Positions 1 to 7,881 are shown, counted from the stretch's first letter. The stretch is DNA of 8,025 nt from Methanobacterium sp. (GCA_020854975.1 JAHKLQ010000101.1:1-8025), one strand, 5' to 3'. Numbers and translations: made by a program. The notes: a model not told the origin generated them from the letters alone.

Positions 1-16
1 AAATTTTAAAAAGATA
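1..16 (-). terminator. Possible T-tract terminator after the 89-codon orphan gene
   Basis: Read on the minus strand, the stop codon of the orphan gene is followed within about 10 nt by a run of five T and then AAAATTT. Archaeal RNA polymerase commonly terminates at T-rich tracts without a hairpin. The element is cut by the window edge, so it could also be ordinary AT-rich spacer. Confidence 0.3.
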
Positions 17-22
17 GGAAAT

Positions 23-292
23 TTATTCACTTTCGGTAATAGGGATCTTCCACAGGTAACCCACTTTTTTACCATTAATTTGTTTGTTTTTACCTTTCTT
101 TTTACTTAACTGGGCTTCACTACCTTCCCAGGATTCAAAGTGTTCATCTAAATACTTGGCTATTTCTTCACTGTATTTTTTGGTTCCAATGGTGTAATTA
201 TCACTTTTGTTACGGATATAACTGATTCCATCACCTTTTTCTTCCATTACCTTTGAAATTTCCATTATTTTTTTATAAAAATCTACAGACAT
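23..292 (-). CDS. Small orphan protein of unknown function, 89 aa
   Basis: I do not recognise this protein. It is 89 residues, soluble-looking and charged, with no signal peptide or membrane segment. It has a likely N-terminal helix (about residues 4-20), a second helix (about 38-52, KYSEEIAKYLDEHF), a lysine-rich loop around residues 64-71 (KKKGKNK), and a short beta-like end (VGYLWKIP). There are no cysteines and no catalytic motif. The start is well supported: GGAG at 301-304, inside AAGGAG, lies 8 nt before the ATG. The gene is monocistronic and follows tfb across a 221-bp gap containing a terminator hairpin and its own promoter. Two sets of direct repeats lie in that promoter, so it is probably regulated separately from tfb. 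The basic loop could contact nucleic acid, but that is only a guess. Confidence 0.7.
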   Translation of the reverse strand: MSVDFYKKIMEISKVMEEKGDGISYIRNKSDNYTIGTKKYSEEIAKYLDEHFESWEGSEAQLSKKKGKNKQINGKKVGYLWKIPITESE

Positions 293-310
293 AATTGGTT
301 CTCCTTATTT

Positions 311-330
311 TTTTCGTTGATTTTCGTCGA
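311..330 (-). repeat. Tandem 10-bp direct repeat in the orphan-gene leader
   Basis: Positions 311-320 and 321-330 are adjacent 10-mers differing at one base (TTTTCGTTGA and TTTTCGTCGA on the plus strand). The period is one helical turn. The pair sits between the probable TATA box (338-346) and the Shine-Dalgarno site (301-306) of the orphan gene, close to the expected transcription start. A repressor site or a leader RNA element would fit this position; chance similarity in an AT-rich leader is also possible. Confidence 0.4.
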
Positions 331-337
331 CTAAACG

Positions 338-354
338 ATTTAAAAATTATATTA
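338..354 (-). promoter_or_regulatory. Probable promoter of the orphan gene
   Basis: On the minus strand the sequence reads AATATAATTTTTAAAT, giving a TATA-like box TTTTTAAAT at 346-338. Counting about 26 nt from its centre puts the transcription start near 315, leaving a leader of about 22 nt that contains the Shine-Dalgarno site. The alternative box AATATAAT, just upstream, would lengthen the leader by roughly 8 nt. Confidence 0.4.
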
Positions 355-360
355 TCTAAA

Positions 361-388
361 ACTATTTTGTTCGAATGACTATTTTGTT
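361..388 (-). repeat. Two exact 11-bp direct repeats upstream of the orphan-gene TATA box
   Basis: ACTATTTTGTT occurs exactly at 361-371 and again at 378-388, separated by CGAATG, a 17-bp period. On the minus strand this is AACAAAATAGT, six bases, then AACAAAATAGT, ending about 7-15 bp upstream of the TATA-like box. That is a typical place for an activator, or for a repressor that blocks the TFB/BRE contact. No regulator for it can be identified here. Confidence 0.5.
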
Positions 389-449
389 AATTAATATTTT
401 AAAAATTTTATTGTTACATTGGTTAATTGTTTTTAATTTGGTGATGCGT

Positions 450-496
450 AGGAAAATTAAAAAGTTTGTGAACATAGGAAAACCTATATTTCACAA
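450..496 (-). terminator. Hairpin plus T-tract terminator of gar1-tfb
   Basis: An inverted repeat pairs 466-472 (TTGTGAA) with 490-496 (TTCACAA), and 474-478 (ATAGG) with 483-487 (CCTAT), with a small internal loop and an AAAA/TTTT tetraloop. It starts 17 nt after the tfb stop codon. On the minus strand it is followed by ACTTTTTAATTTT. A stem followed by T runs at an operon end is the form of an intrinsic-type terminator. Confidence 0.55.
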
Positions 497-513
497 TCCA
501 CACTTAAAAGGTA

Positions 514-1449
<936 letters not shown>

Positions 1450-1505
1450 CTGTTCTTTTCCTGAAACTTCCGTCTTTTCTTTAGTAATTTCAGGATTTTT
1501 TTCAA

Positions 1506-1784
1506 CTAATTCTTGCTTCGTTTCCGTCGCCCCCATTTCTTCTTAGATTGTTTAGGTACATAAAGAGTCTCTCCAACTCGGTTTTCAAACTTTTTAGAAT
1601 TTGATGCACGTATTATTTTCACTGAGATATAGGGATCTTTGGTAGGTCCAAAAACATCGTGAATATACCCCACTTTCTTGTGGTGAGAGTTAAAAACAGA
1701 CAGTCCCAAGGCGGGTGTTTGATGTGATCGGAGTATAATTCGCCCTCGGTTAGACAAATGCAGTATTTTTCCAAGTTTCTTCAT
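1506..1784 (-). CDS. gar1: H/ACA RNP subunit Gar1
   Basis: Gar1 is a small beta-barrel protein of the H/ACA ribonucleoprotein that, with Cbf5, Nop10 and L7Ae, converts uridine to pseudouridine in rRNA under guide-RNA control. The 92-residue protein has the family's core motif at about residues 38-56 ([19 protein letters not shown]) and a basic C-terminal tail ([11 protein letters not shown]) suited to RNA contact. Length is normal for archaeal Gar1. It is the first gene of a gar1-tfb operon, an arrangement known from other Euryarchaeota. A strong TATA box lies upstream. No good Shine-Dalgarno site precedes the ATG; GGTTTAG is the nearest purine-rich stretch. The stop codon is TAG. Confidence 0.92.
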   Translation of the reverse strand: MKKLGKILHLSNRGRIILRSHQTPALGLSVFNSHHKKVGYIHDVFGPTKDPYISVKIIRASNSKKFENRVGETLYVPKQSKKKWGRRKRSKN

Positions 1785-1829
1785 GCACTAAACCGAAAAT
1801 TTTATATACTATTATCTTTATTGAACTTC

Positions 1830-1846
1830 TATATAAATGTTTCGAT
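1830..1846 (-). promoter_or_regulatory. Promoter of gar1-tfb (BRE + TATA box)
   Basis: On the minus strand the sequence reads CGAAAC then ATTTATATA (1838-1830), a near-consensus archaeal BRE plus TATA box. Its centre near 1834 predicts a start near 1808 and a leader of about 24 nt before the gar1 ATG at 1784. A second TATA-like stretch (TATATAAAA, 1808-1800) is too close to the ATG to place a start upstream of it, so it is less likely. Confidence 0.6.
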
Positions 1847-1907
1847 AGTTTTAAATTATAGATCACTAAAAGTCTTTCACAGTTCACTACAACAGCTCTT
1901 AATATTC

Positions 1908-2987
1908 CTAACCTGTTTTTATGTCTGTCTCTTTGGTCTTGGTATCCATATTTTTTACCTTTCGTCCGTAATAGAGTGCGGCCAAGGCACCGATAATGGT
2001 GGGAGCTATATAACTAGCTAAACGGTCAATAATACTTGCAGCCATCACTATATCTGCGGATATTCCGATAACGGCAAAAAGACCGATTAATGTTGCTTCA
2101 CGTATACCCCACGCCCCAGGAAGAAGGGGAAGGAAAGATATGAAAATTCCAATGGTGTAAATAATCACTAAGGGAAGAATAGGAGGGTATGTTCCCAATG
2201 AACTAAAACAAACATACATTCGGACCATATCCAAACCCCACATAGCGAATGAAATAAAAAAACCAATAATAAATACCTTACGGTCCTGTAAGGACATAAC
2301 AAAACCATTTGAAAACCTGTTAACATAAAAAATAAGTTTTTCACTTATTTCCATAAAAGAAATTTCTTTTTTAGTCAAACGGTTGAAGGTAGGATAAATT
2401 GACTTGGCTATGGAAATGATTATCCGCTGTGCGATTTCTCTTCTAAGACCTGCGTATATCATTATACTGAATAATACAATGGTCAATGCTATCATTATCA
2501 CCACAATTATCCTGGTAAGTGGGGGAATTTCCCAGCTCAGAAGGAATAAAGCAGCAATAATGGATATTAAAACAAAAGGTAAAAATTCAAAAACTCGATC
2601 AGCTGTGGAAGAAGCAAAACCTATCTCAAAGGGTGTTCCTTCTACTTCTCTCAATATATAAGCACGTAATGGCTCACCCCCTGCAGAACCAGGAGTAACA
2701 TTATTCCCGAATAAACTAGCAAAGAGCATAGTTAACACAGTGATGTACTTGGGAGATTCATCTACTACTTCTAGAATTAGTTTCCACCTTAAAGCCCAGA
2801 TTAAGATTATGACACCCTCTATGATAAAGTTTAGAAGGATTAGTTCCCAACTAGCCCTTTCTAAAGCATTTAACACGTCACCTAAGCCTATGAGAAAAGT
2901 AATGGCAAATATAAAGAATGCAGCCAAGGCAAATGAAATTATAATCTTCCATTTATGTTCTCGAATAAATCCGTAAGTGTCTTCCAT
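1908..2987 (-). CDS. UPF0104 / LPG-synthase-TM-like polytopic membrane protein
   Basis: An integral membrane protein of about 359 residues related to the UPF0104 (YbhN/AglD-like, flippase-like) family, which includes the membrane half of bacterial MprF. Hydrophobic segments lie at about residues 14-34, 48-68, 82-96, 134-153, 157-179, 237-260, 268-290 and two more within 297-340. Family motifs are NNVTPGSAGGEPLR (95-108), DRVFE (130-134) and LPGAWGIREA (289-298). The C-terminus is short and hydrophilic. The soluble lysyltransferase domain of MprF is absent, so lipid aminoacylation is unlikely; transport or processing of a lipid-linked substrate is the usual inference, and the substrate is unknown. 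The frame extends to a TTG at 2999, but GAGGTG at 2992-2997 falls inside that extension and 4 nt before the ATG at 2987, which fixes the start. The stop is TAG. Confidence 0.85.
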   Translation of the reverse strand: MEDTYGFIREHKWKIIISFALAAFFIFAITFLIGLGDVLNALERASWELILLNFIIEGVIILIWALRWKLILEVVDESPKYITVLTMLFASLFGNNVTPGSAGGEPLRAYILREVEGTPFEIGFASSTADRVFEFLPFVLISIIAALFLLSWEIPPLTRIIVVIMIALTIVLFSIMIYAGLRREIAQRIIISIAKSIYPTFNRLTKKEISFMEISEKLIFYVNRFSNGFVMSLQDRKVFIIGFFISFAMWGLDMVRMYVCFSSLGTYPPILPLVIIYTIGIFISFLPLLPGAWGIREATLIGLFAVIGISADIVMAASIIDRLASYIAPTIIGALAALYYGRKVKNMDTKTKETDIKTG

Positions 2988-2991
2988 TAGG

Positions 2992-2997
2992 CACCTC
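2992..2997 (-). promoter_or_regulatory. Shine-Dalgarno site fixing the start of the membrane-protein gene
   Basis: On the minus strand GAGGTG is followed by CCTA and then the ATG at 2987. It decides against the upstream in-frame TTG at 2999, which has no ribosome-binding sequence. Confidence 0.7.
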
Positions 2998-3032
2998 AAA
3001 ATTGGTTTATAATAATCTAAATGCCTTAGTTG

Positions 3033-3041
3033 GTTTAAAAC
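3033..3041 (-). promoter_or_regulatory. Possible TATA box of the membrane-protein gene
   Basis: GTTTTAAAC on the minus strand would place a transcription start near 3011, giving a leader of about 25 nt with the Shine-Dalgarno site in it. The match to the archaeal consensus is only moderate, and TTATAAACC nearer the gene competes with it. Confidence 0.3.
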
Positions 3042-3093
3042 TTATCTATCTAAAACTTCCAAATGCTTGAATGTAATTTCACTGATATTATTC

Positions 3094-3125
3094 ACAGTAG
3101 GTTACTGTTTACTGGATAACAGTAA
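3094..3125. repeat. Cluster of TACTGT/ACAGTA half-sites with an 8-bp stem
   Basis: TTACTGTT (3102-3109) and AACAGTAA (3118-3125) form a perfect 8-bp inverted repeat around an 8-nt centre. A further ACAGTA at 3094-3099 faces TACTGT at 3103-3108, and a partial TACTG lies at 3111-3114 with its flank. The cluster sits in the 200-bp gap between the RraA-like gene and the UPF0104 gene, about 55-85 bp upstream of the possible TATA box. It could be an operator or an RNA hairpin after the RraA-like gene; it is not followed by a clear T-tract. Confidence 0.45.
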
Positions 3126-3187
3126 ATTTAGATAATAGATTCTATGGATTAGATAGTAATAAGTTATAGAATTATTTTTTTATATTT

Positions 3188-3853
3188 TTAAAGTCCTAAG
3201 ATTTCAGATAAAGACCATCCATCTTCTAAACGGCGAATTATCTCGTTTTCTTTCTCTTTTATCTGGGATGCGGCTTCCATTACTTCTTTGAAGTGTTTTG
3301 ATGGTACCACAACTACTCCGCAATCATCTCCAATAATCCAATCACCAGGTTTAACTTTCACTCCTCCGCATTCTAGAGGAATATTAATTTCACCTTCTCC
3401 TTTAGCTTCACCTGCACAGGGAACTATATGGCATGAATAAACAGGGTAATCCAGATTTCTAACAGCTTCCACATCACGCACGGCACCGTAAATCACAGTA
3501 CCGATAATGCCTTTTTTTTTAGAGGAACTAGAGGTCAACTCCCCCCAAACTGCACTAAAACTATTTGCAGAATCAATTAAAAGCACGTCTCCTTCTTGAG
3601 CAACATCGATACCTTTAAGAGAAGTTCCCCAATCATCGGGATCTGTTTTAACCGTAACTATCCTTCCCATTATCCTACTATTTTCTTTTATTGGTTTTAT
3701 CCCTTGGATAACTCCGTTTTCACAGGTGATGGTTTTTAGAGCATCTGAAATTTGGGATGTAGGAATGTTTGAGTGTAGAAAATCCGCCTCTTCTTTGGGG
3801 GCTGAAAATTTTTCTAAAATAGACTCAGGAGATATTTCAATTTTTTTAGCCAT
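3188..3853 (-). CDS. RraA-like / HMG-aldolase-family protein, 221 aa
   Basis: This belongs to the RraA-like fold family, which includes 4-hydroxy-4-methyl-2-oxoglutarate aldolases and bacterial RNase E inhibitor RraA; the older name demethylmenaquinone methyltransferase is a misnomer. The family core at about residues 102-127 is present, ending GIIGTVIYGAVRD, with R126 and D127 in the positions of the aldolase Arg-Asp pair. A second signature, GDDCGVVVVP, is at 175-184. Where most relatives have VIDG before the RD pair, this protein has VIYG, and the SSSSKKK stretch (108-114) replaces the usual alanine-rich helix, so the substrate may differ. Its role in a methanogen is not established. AGGAT at 3861-3865, 7 nt before the ATG at 3853, favours that start over an ATG three codons upstream. 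It lies 30 nt after the DUF211 gene, probably in one operon. Confidence 0.8.
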   Translation of the reverse strand: MAKKIEISPESILEKFSAPKEEADFLHSNIPTSQISDALKTITCENGVIQGIKPIKENSRIMGRIVTVKTDPDDWGTSLKGIDVAQEGDVLLIDSANSFSAVWGELTSSSSKKKGIIGTVIYGAVRDVEAVRNLDYPVYSCHIVPCAGEAKGEGEINIPLECGGVKVKPGDWIIGDDCGVVVVPSKHFKEVMEAASQIKEKENEIIRRLEDGWSLSEILGL

Positions 3854-3883
3854 AAAAGACATCCTATGTTTTAATTTAAGGAA

Positions 3884-4174
<291 letters not shown>

Positions 4175-4218
4175 TTTTAGGTCCTCCAATTAATTTATCA
4201 TCAAATTTTTTATTGTAC

Positions 4219-4230
4219 ATTACATGTAAT
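4219..4230. promoter_or_regulatory. 12-bp perfect palindrome, candidate operator for the DUF211 operon
   Basis: ATTACATGTAAT is a perfect palindrome. It falls exactly between the probable TATA box (4240-4247) and the predicted transcription start (about 4217) of the DUF211 operon, where archaeal repressors often block polymerase recruitment. AT-rich palindromes of this size can arise by chance. Confidence 0.45.
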
Positions 4231-4239
4231 AGTTACCTG

Positions 4240-4255
4240 TATAAATTCTTTATTG
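4240..4255 (-). promoter_or_regulatory. Probable promoter of the DUF211-RraA-like operon
   Basis: On the minus strand CAATAAAGAATTTATAC gives a purine-rich BRE followed by AATTTATA (4247-4240). This predicts a start near 4217 and a leader of about 43 nt before the TTG start at 4174. Confidence 0.45.
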
Positions 4256-4413
4256 AGGATATTATAAAACTTTATGCCCACAGGAAGCACTGTAAAATAA
4301 AAGAAATATATTTAAAAGGGATATAACTCCATATATATTCTTTAAATTACTAAAAAAATTATCATTAATTTTATTGGGCCATATAAATTTGTTTAGACAA
4401 TTTTAGTGGGAAA

Positions 4414-4433
4414 GAAGTATTGATATCTACTTC
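4414..4433. promoter_or_regulatory. Inverted repeat just upstream of the TOPRIM-gene TATA box
   Basis: GAAGTA at 4414-4419 and TACTTC at 4428-4433 form a 6-bp dyad with an 8-nt centre. It ends 3 bp before the TATA box at 4437-4444, so a bound protein would touch the BRE position. Part of it (TATCTAC, 4424-4430) can also pair with GTAGATA at 4466-4472. Confidence 0.4.
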
Positions 4434-4436
4434 AAT

Positions 4437-4444
4437 TTTATATA
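4437..4444 (+). promoter_or_regulatory. TATA box of the small TOPRIM gene (and probably dnaG)
   Basis: TTTATATA at 4437-4444 matches the archaeal consensus. It predicts a transcription start near 4467 and a leader of about 33 nt containing the weak Shine-Dalgarno AAAGGT at 4489-4494. Confidence 0.55.
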
Positions 4445-4499
4445 GGAGATAGTGTATATTATTCTGTAGATACTTATTAGCACCATCAAAAGGTTTAAC

Positions 4500-4919
4500 A
4501 TGAGTTTTATAAAGTTGTCCAGTTTAATCGAAGAGCTTAAAATTTGTGGAGAACAGGGAATTCCAGTTCTGATTGAAGGTCAAAAGGATGAAAAGGCCTT
4601 GAGAGAACTAGGGGTAAATGGGAATTTTATTAAAGTTTCCGGTTCAGGACTCAAACTCTTTGAAATAGCAGAGATAGCGGCTCAATCATCATCAAGAGTA
4701 GTTATATTAACTGACTTTGATCGAAAAGGCAATCAGCTTGCCAAAAGATTATCAGAGGATATTCAAAGCCTCGGTTCTCATCCGGACCTCCGTTTGCGGA
4801 GAACCCTTATGGGAATTACCCGACGTTTTATTAAGGATATCGAGAGCCTCCCTCGGCACCTGGAGCAACTGGAACTTGAAGAAAACCCCACTGGTGGGCA
4901 ATGGTATTACTATCATTAG
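4500..4919 (+). CDS. Small TOPRIM-domain protein (UPF0292-like), 139 aa
   Basis: A stand-alone TOPRIM protein. The conserved glutamate is E26 in [14 protein letters not shown] (21-34) and the metal-binding DxD is D72/D74 in [10 protein letters not shown] (69-78), as in primases, topoisomerases and RNase M5. The C-terminal part (about 97-127) is a basic helical stretch ([16 protein letters not shown]) of the sort seen in archaeal UPF0292 proteins; the biochemical role of that family is unknown, with a nuclease or RNA-processing function a fair guess. AAAGGT at 4489-4494 lies 5 nt before the ATG. The gene is upstream of dnaG, 90 nt apart and on the same strand, so the two are probably co-transcribed. 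The tail after residue 127 looks lineage-specific (GGQWYYYH). The stop is TAG, immediately followed by a second in-frame TAG and then 19 more sense codons; see findings. Confidence 0.85.
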   Translation: MSFIKLSSLIEELKICGEQGIPVLIEGQKDEKALRELGVNGNFIKVSGSGLKLFEIAEIAAQSSSRVVILTDFDRKGNQLAKRLSEDIQSLGSHPDLRLRRTLMGITRRFIKDIESLPRHLEQLELEENPTGGQWYYYH

Positions 4920-4930
4920 TAGTATTATCC

Positions 4931-4987
4931 AGATACTGATCTTCAGGCTGCAATTGATACACTAGCCTCATTTTATCAGTAGTATCT
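4931..4987 (+). repeat. Imperfect inverted repeat in the leader before dnaG
   Basis: AGATAC-TGAT (4931-4940) can pair with ATCA-GTA-GTATCT (4975-4987), ten base pairs with a three-base bulge and a 34-nt loop. It ends 10 bp before the dnaG Shine-Dalgarno site. It could influence dnaG translation or be chance; the same stretch also reads as in-frame codons after the TOPRIM stop. Confidence 0.3.
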
Positions 4988-5009
4988 ATACATTGATGGA
5001 GGCCCAAAT

Positions 5010-6173
<1,164 letters not shown>

Positions 6174-6202
6174 ATATCAAAAGAATACTGATAGTTCCTA
6201 GA

Positions 6203-6256
6203 AGATAGTTAATCCCAGAATTTTTTAGTGGATAACTATCTAACCATTTTATTTTC
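6203..6256 (+). terminator. Hairpin plus T-rich tract terminator of dnaG
   Basis: AGATAGTTA plus TCC (6203-6215, with A6212 bulged) pairs with GGATAACTATCT (6230-6241), a 12-bp stem around a 14-nt loop. The arm is followed by AACCATTTTATTTTC. It begins 29 nt after the dnaG stop codon. The position and form fit an intrinsic-type terminator or a 3' end stabilising stem. Confidence 0.55.
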
Positions 6257-6330
6257 AATAAGAATCATTCAAGTAGTATTGTTCATTTATGCACGTAATT
6301 TTCCCTTATCATTTCCATCAGTTTAAAGAA

Positions 6331-6357
6331 TTATAAAAAAAATTTAAAGTTGTGAGG
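6331..6357 (+). promoter_or_regulatory. Possible promoter and ribosome binding site of the Lon-like gene
   Basis: An A/T-rich TTATAAAAAAAATTTAAAG stretch (from 6331) could hold the TATA box, and GTGAGG at 6352-6357 is a Shine-Dalgarno site 5 nt before the ATG. If the first TATA-like motif were used the start would fall almost at the Shine-Dalgarno site, so an upstream box such as the one around 6283-6290 (CATTTATG) is also possible. Confidence 0.3.
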
Positions 6358-6362
6358 CAATC

Positions 6363-7874
6363 ATGTACATCAACATGAAAAATGAGTTTTTAGGAGATAT
6401 TGAAAGCACTGCAGATATTTTAATACCTAAAGATCCCCTGGAAAGAGTTATTGGGCATGATGATATTTTAAGATTTGTGAGAATAGCTGCCAAACAACGT
6501 CGAAATCTTTTATTGGTAGGACCTCCAGGTATAGGAAAGTCACTAATAGCTAAAGCCATTTCAGTCCATCTAACCGAAGTACAAGAGGAAATAACTGTTG
6601 TGCACAATCCTGAAAGGCCAGAGAGACCATTTGTTGAAGTTAAAACCAGGAAAGAAATAGAAGGAGAACTAAAAGAATTACAACGAGCAGAAGGGGACTT
6701 AGTTACTCCTCAAGAAGTTCCTGAACTGGTTGCAGAACGATTGGGATTCAGATGTCCCAATTGTGAGAGTTATACTAATGCCTATCAGAGTATATGTCCC
6801 AATTGTGGAGCTGATAAATATTCCCACCTTAACGCCCGCAGAAAACATTTAGGTGATCTTTTAGGAATGTTCGAAATGAACAGTGGGCCAGTGAACATTC
6901 CTCAGGACCGAGTAACCACCACCCGCATGAACCACGGCCGTGAAGAGGTGGTTATCTATGAAAGGGCAGATGGGGATAGAGTCAAGATCCTTGACCAGCA
7001 TGCACTTGAAAAAAGGCGGGAAATGGTTGAAGAAAAACCTAAAAATATCATTGTCCCCCTAAAGCGTAAAAGTTTCATTCAGGCTACAGGAGCCAGCGAA
7101 ACAGAATTATTGGGGGATGTAAGGCATGATCCATATGGGGGGCACCCTGATCTGGGAACTCAACCCTATGAAAGAGTTGTACCGGGAGCAGTGCATGAAG
7201 CCCATGAAGGGGTGCTGTTCATTGATGAAATAGTCCATATAGCCCCTTTACAGCGCTACATCCTTAGTGCCATGCAAGATAAAGTCTTCCCTATTGTGGG
7301 TAGAAATCCTCAAAGCGCTGGAAGCTCGGTTAAAGTAGAAGATGTTCCTTGTGATTTCATTTTCATTGGTGCCTGTAACATCCGTGACCTTCAATATATA
7401 CTTCCACCCCTACGTTCCCGTATACAGGGAGAAGGATATGAAATACTGATGAGGACATTCATGCCTGATACAGAAGAAAATCAAGCAAAATTAGCTCAAT
7501 TTGTGGCTCAAGAGATTGAAATGGATGGAAAAATACCTCACGCCACCAGGAATGCCGTGGAAATAATTGTGGAAGAAGCCAGGAAAAGAGCCCGGATCAT
7601 AGATGACCAGAAGGATGCTTTAACATTAAGACTTCGAGATCTAGGTGGTCTGGTACGTATGGCAGGTGATCTGGCAGTTATGGAATCAAGTGAGTTAATT
7701 AAGGATCGACACATAAATTTCGCTGTGAAAAATGCCATATCCATCGAAGACCAGATTTTAGAACGCTATCAATCCTTTGAACAGGCAATGGAGAAGGATA
7801 TGTCAAGTTCCCAGAAGATGCATTCTAGTAGAAAAGGTACTCCCAACGACCATGTGGACCGCAGCTACCTTTAA
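6363..7874 (+). CDS. LonB-like AAA+ ATPase with zinc ribbon, lacking a protease domain
   Basis: A 503-residue AAA+ protein clearly related to archaeal LonB. Visible elements are Walker A GPPGIGKS (53-60), the LonB-type stretch ELLGDVRHDP (248-257) with GAVHEAHEGV, Walker B VLFIDEI (284-290, D288/E289), sensor-1 N339 in IGACN, arginines R351/R353 in LRSRI, and the Lon lid motif LRLRDLGGLVRMAGDLA (422-438) with a sensor-2 arginine. Between Walker A and B, where LonB carries transmembrane segments, there is instead a soluble insert with a CPNC...CPNC zinc knuckle (C131, C134, C145, C148). The protein ends just after the lid (LERYQSFEQ) with a hydrophilic tail; the Ser-Lys protease domain is absent and no remnant follows. 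It is therefore probably a cytoplasmic remodelling ATPase rather than a protease; substrate and partner are unknown. The start is supported by GTGAGG 5 nt upstream. It is transcribed after, but apparently separately from, dnaG. Confidence 0.88.
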   Translation: MYINMKNEFLGDIESTADILIPKDPLERVIGHDDILRFVRIAAKQRRNLLLVGPPGIGKSLIAKAISVHLTEVQEEITVVHNPERPERPFVEVKTRKEIEGELKELQRAEGDLVTPQEVPELVAERLGFRCPNCESYTNAYQSICPNCGADKYSHLNARRKHLGDLLGMFEMNSGPVNIPQDRVTTTRMNHGREEVVIYERADGDRVKILDQHALEKRREMVEEKPKNIIVPLKRKSFIQATGASETELLGDVRHDPYGGHPDLGTQPYERVVPGAVHEAHEGVLFIDEIVHIAPLQRYILSAMQDKVFPIVGRNPQSAGSSVKVEDVPCDFIFIGACNIRDLQYILPPLRSRIQGEGYEILMRTFMPDTEENQAKLAQFVAQEIEMDGKIPHATRNAVEIIVEEARKRARIIDDQKDALTLRLRDLGGLVRMAGDLAVMESSELIKDRHINFAVKNAISIEDQILERYQSFEQAMEKDMSSSQKMHSSRKGTPNDHVDRSYL

Positions 7875-7881
7875 GACACCA

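Larger units (their letters stand above)
4175..4499. other. 325-bp divergent intergenic region
   Basis: No gene is visible here. The left part holds the leader, palindrome and TATA box of the DUF211 operon; the right part holds the dyad, TATA box and leader of the small TOPRIM gene. The middle (about 4260-4400) is very AT-rich, with other TATA-like stretches (for example around 4305-4316 and 4381-4388) that cannot be assigned. I found no tRNA-like or other structured RNA in it. Confidence 0.6.

Noticed and set aside
1758..2021. Plus-strand open frame spanning the gar1 promoter
   Set aside because: It runs antisense to gar1 and the UPF0104 gene and through the promoter between them; its content is explained by AT-rich DNA.
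3512..3546. Runs of nine T and six C within the RraA-like gene, as possible phase-variation tracts
   Set aside because: The frame is intact and encodes a Ser/Lys stretch in an otherwise conserved protein; one genome gives no sign of slippage. It remains a possible sequencing-error spot.
4911..4922. Pyrrolysine coding by the two TAG codons
   Set aside because: Two other genes in the window end in TAG, no Pyl genes are seen, and the order is not known to use it. The extension itself is kept as a finding, but not as pyrrolysine.
4717..4965. Second plus-strand frame of 82 codons overlapping the small TOPRIM gene
   Set aside because: The TOPRIM frame has clear family motifs; this one has none and is an out-of-frame shadow.
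6753..6807. Exact 13-bp DNA repeat TGTCCCAATTGTG at 6753-6765 and 6795-6807
   Set aside because: It encodes the two CPNC halves of the zinc knuckle, 42 bp apart and in frame, so it is explained by the protein motif.
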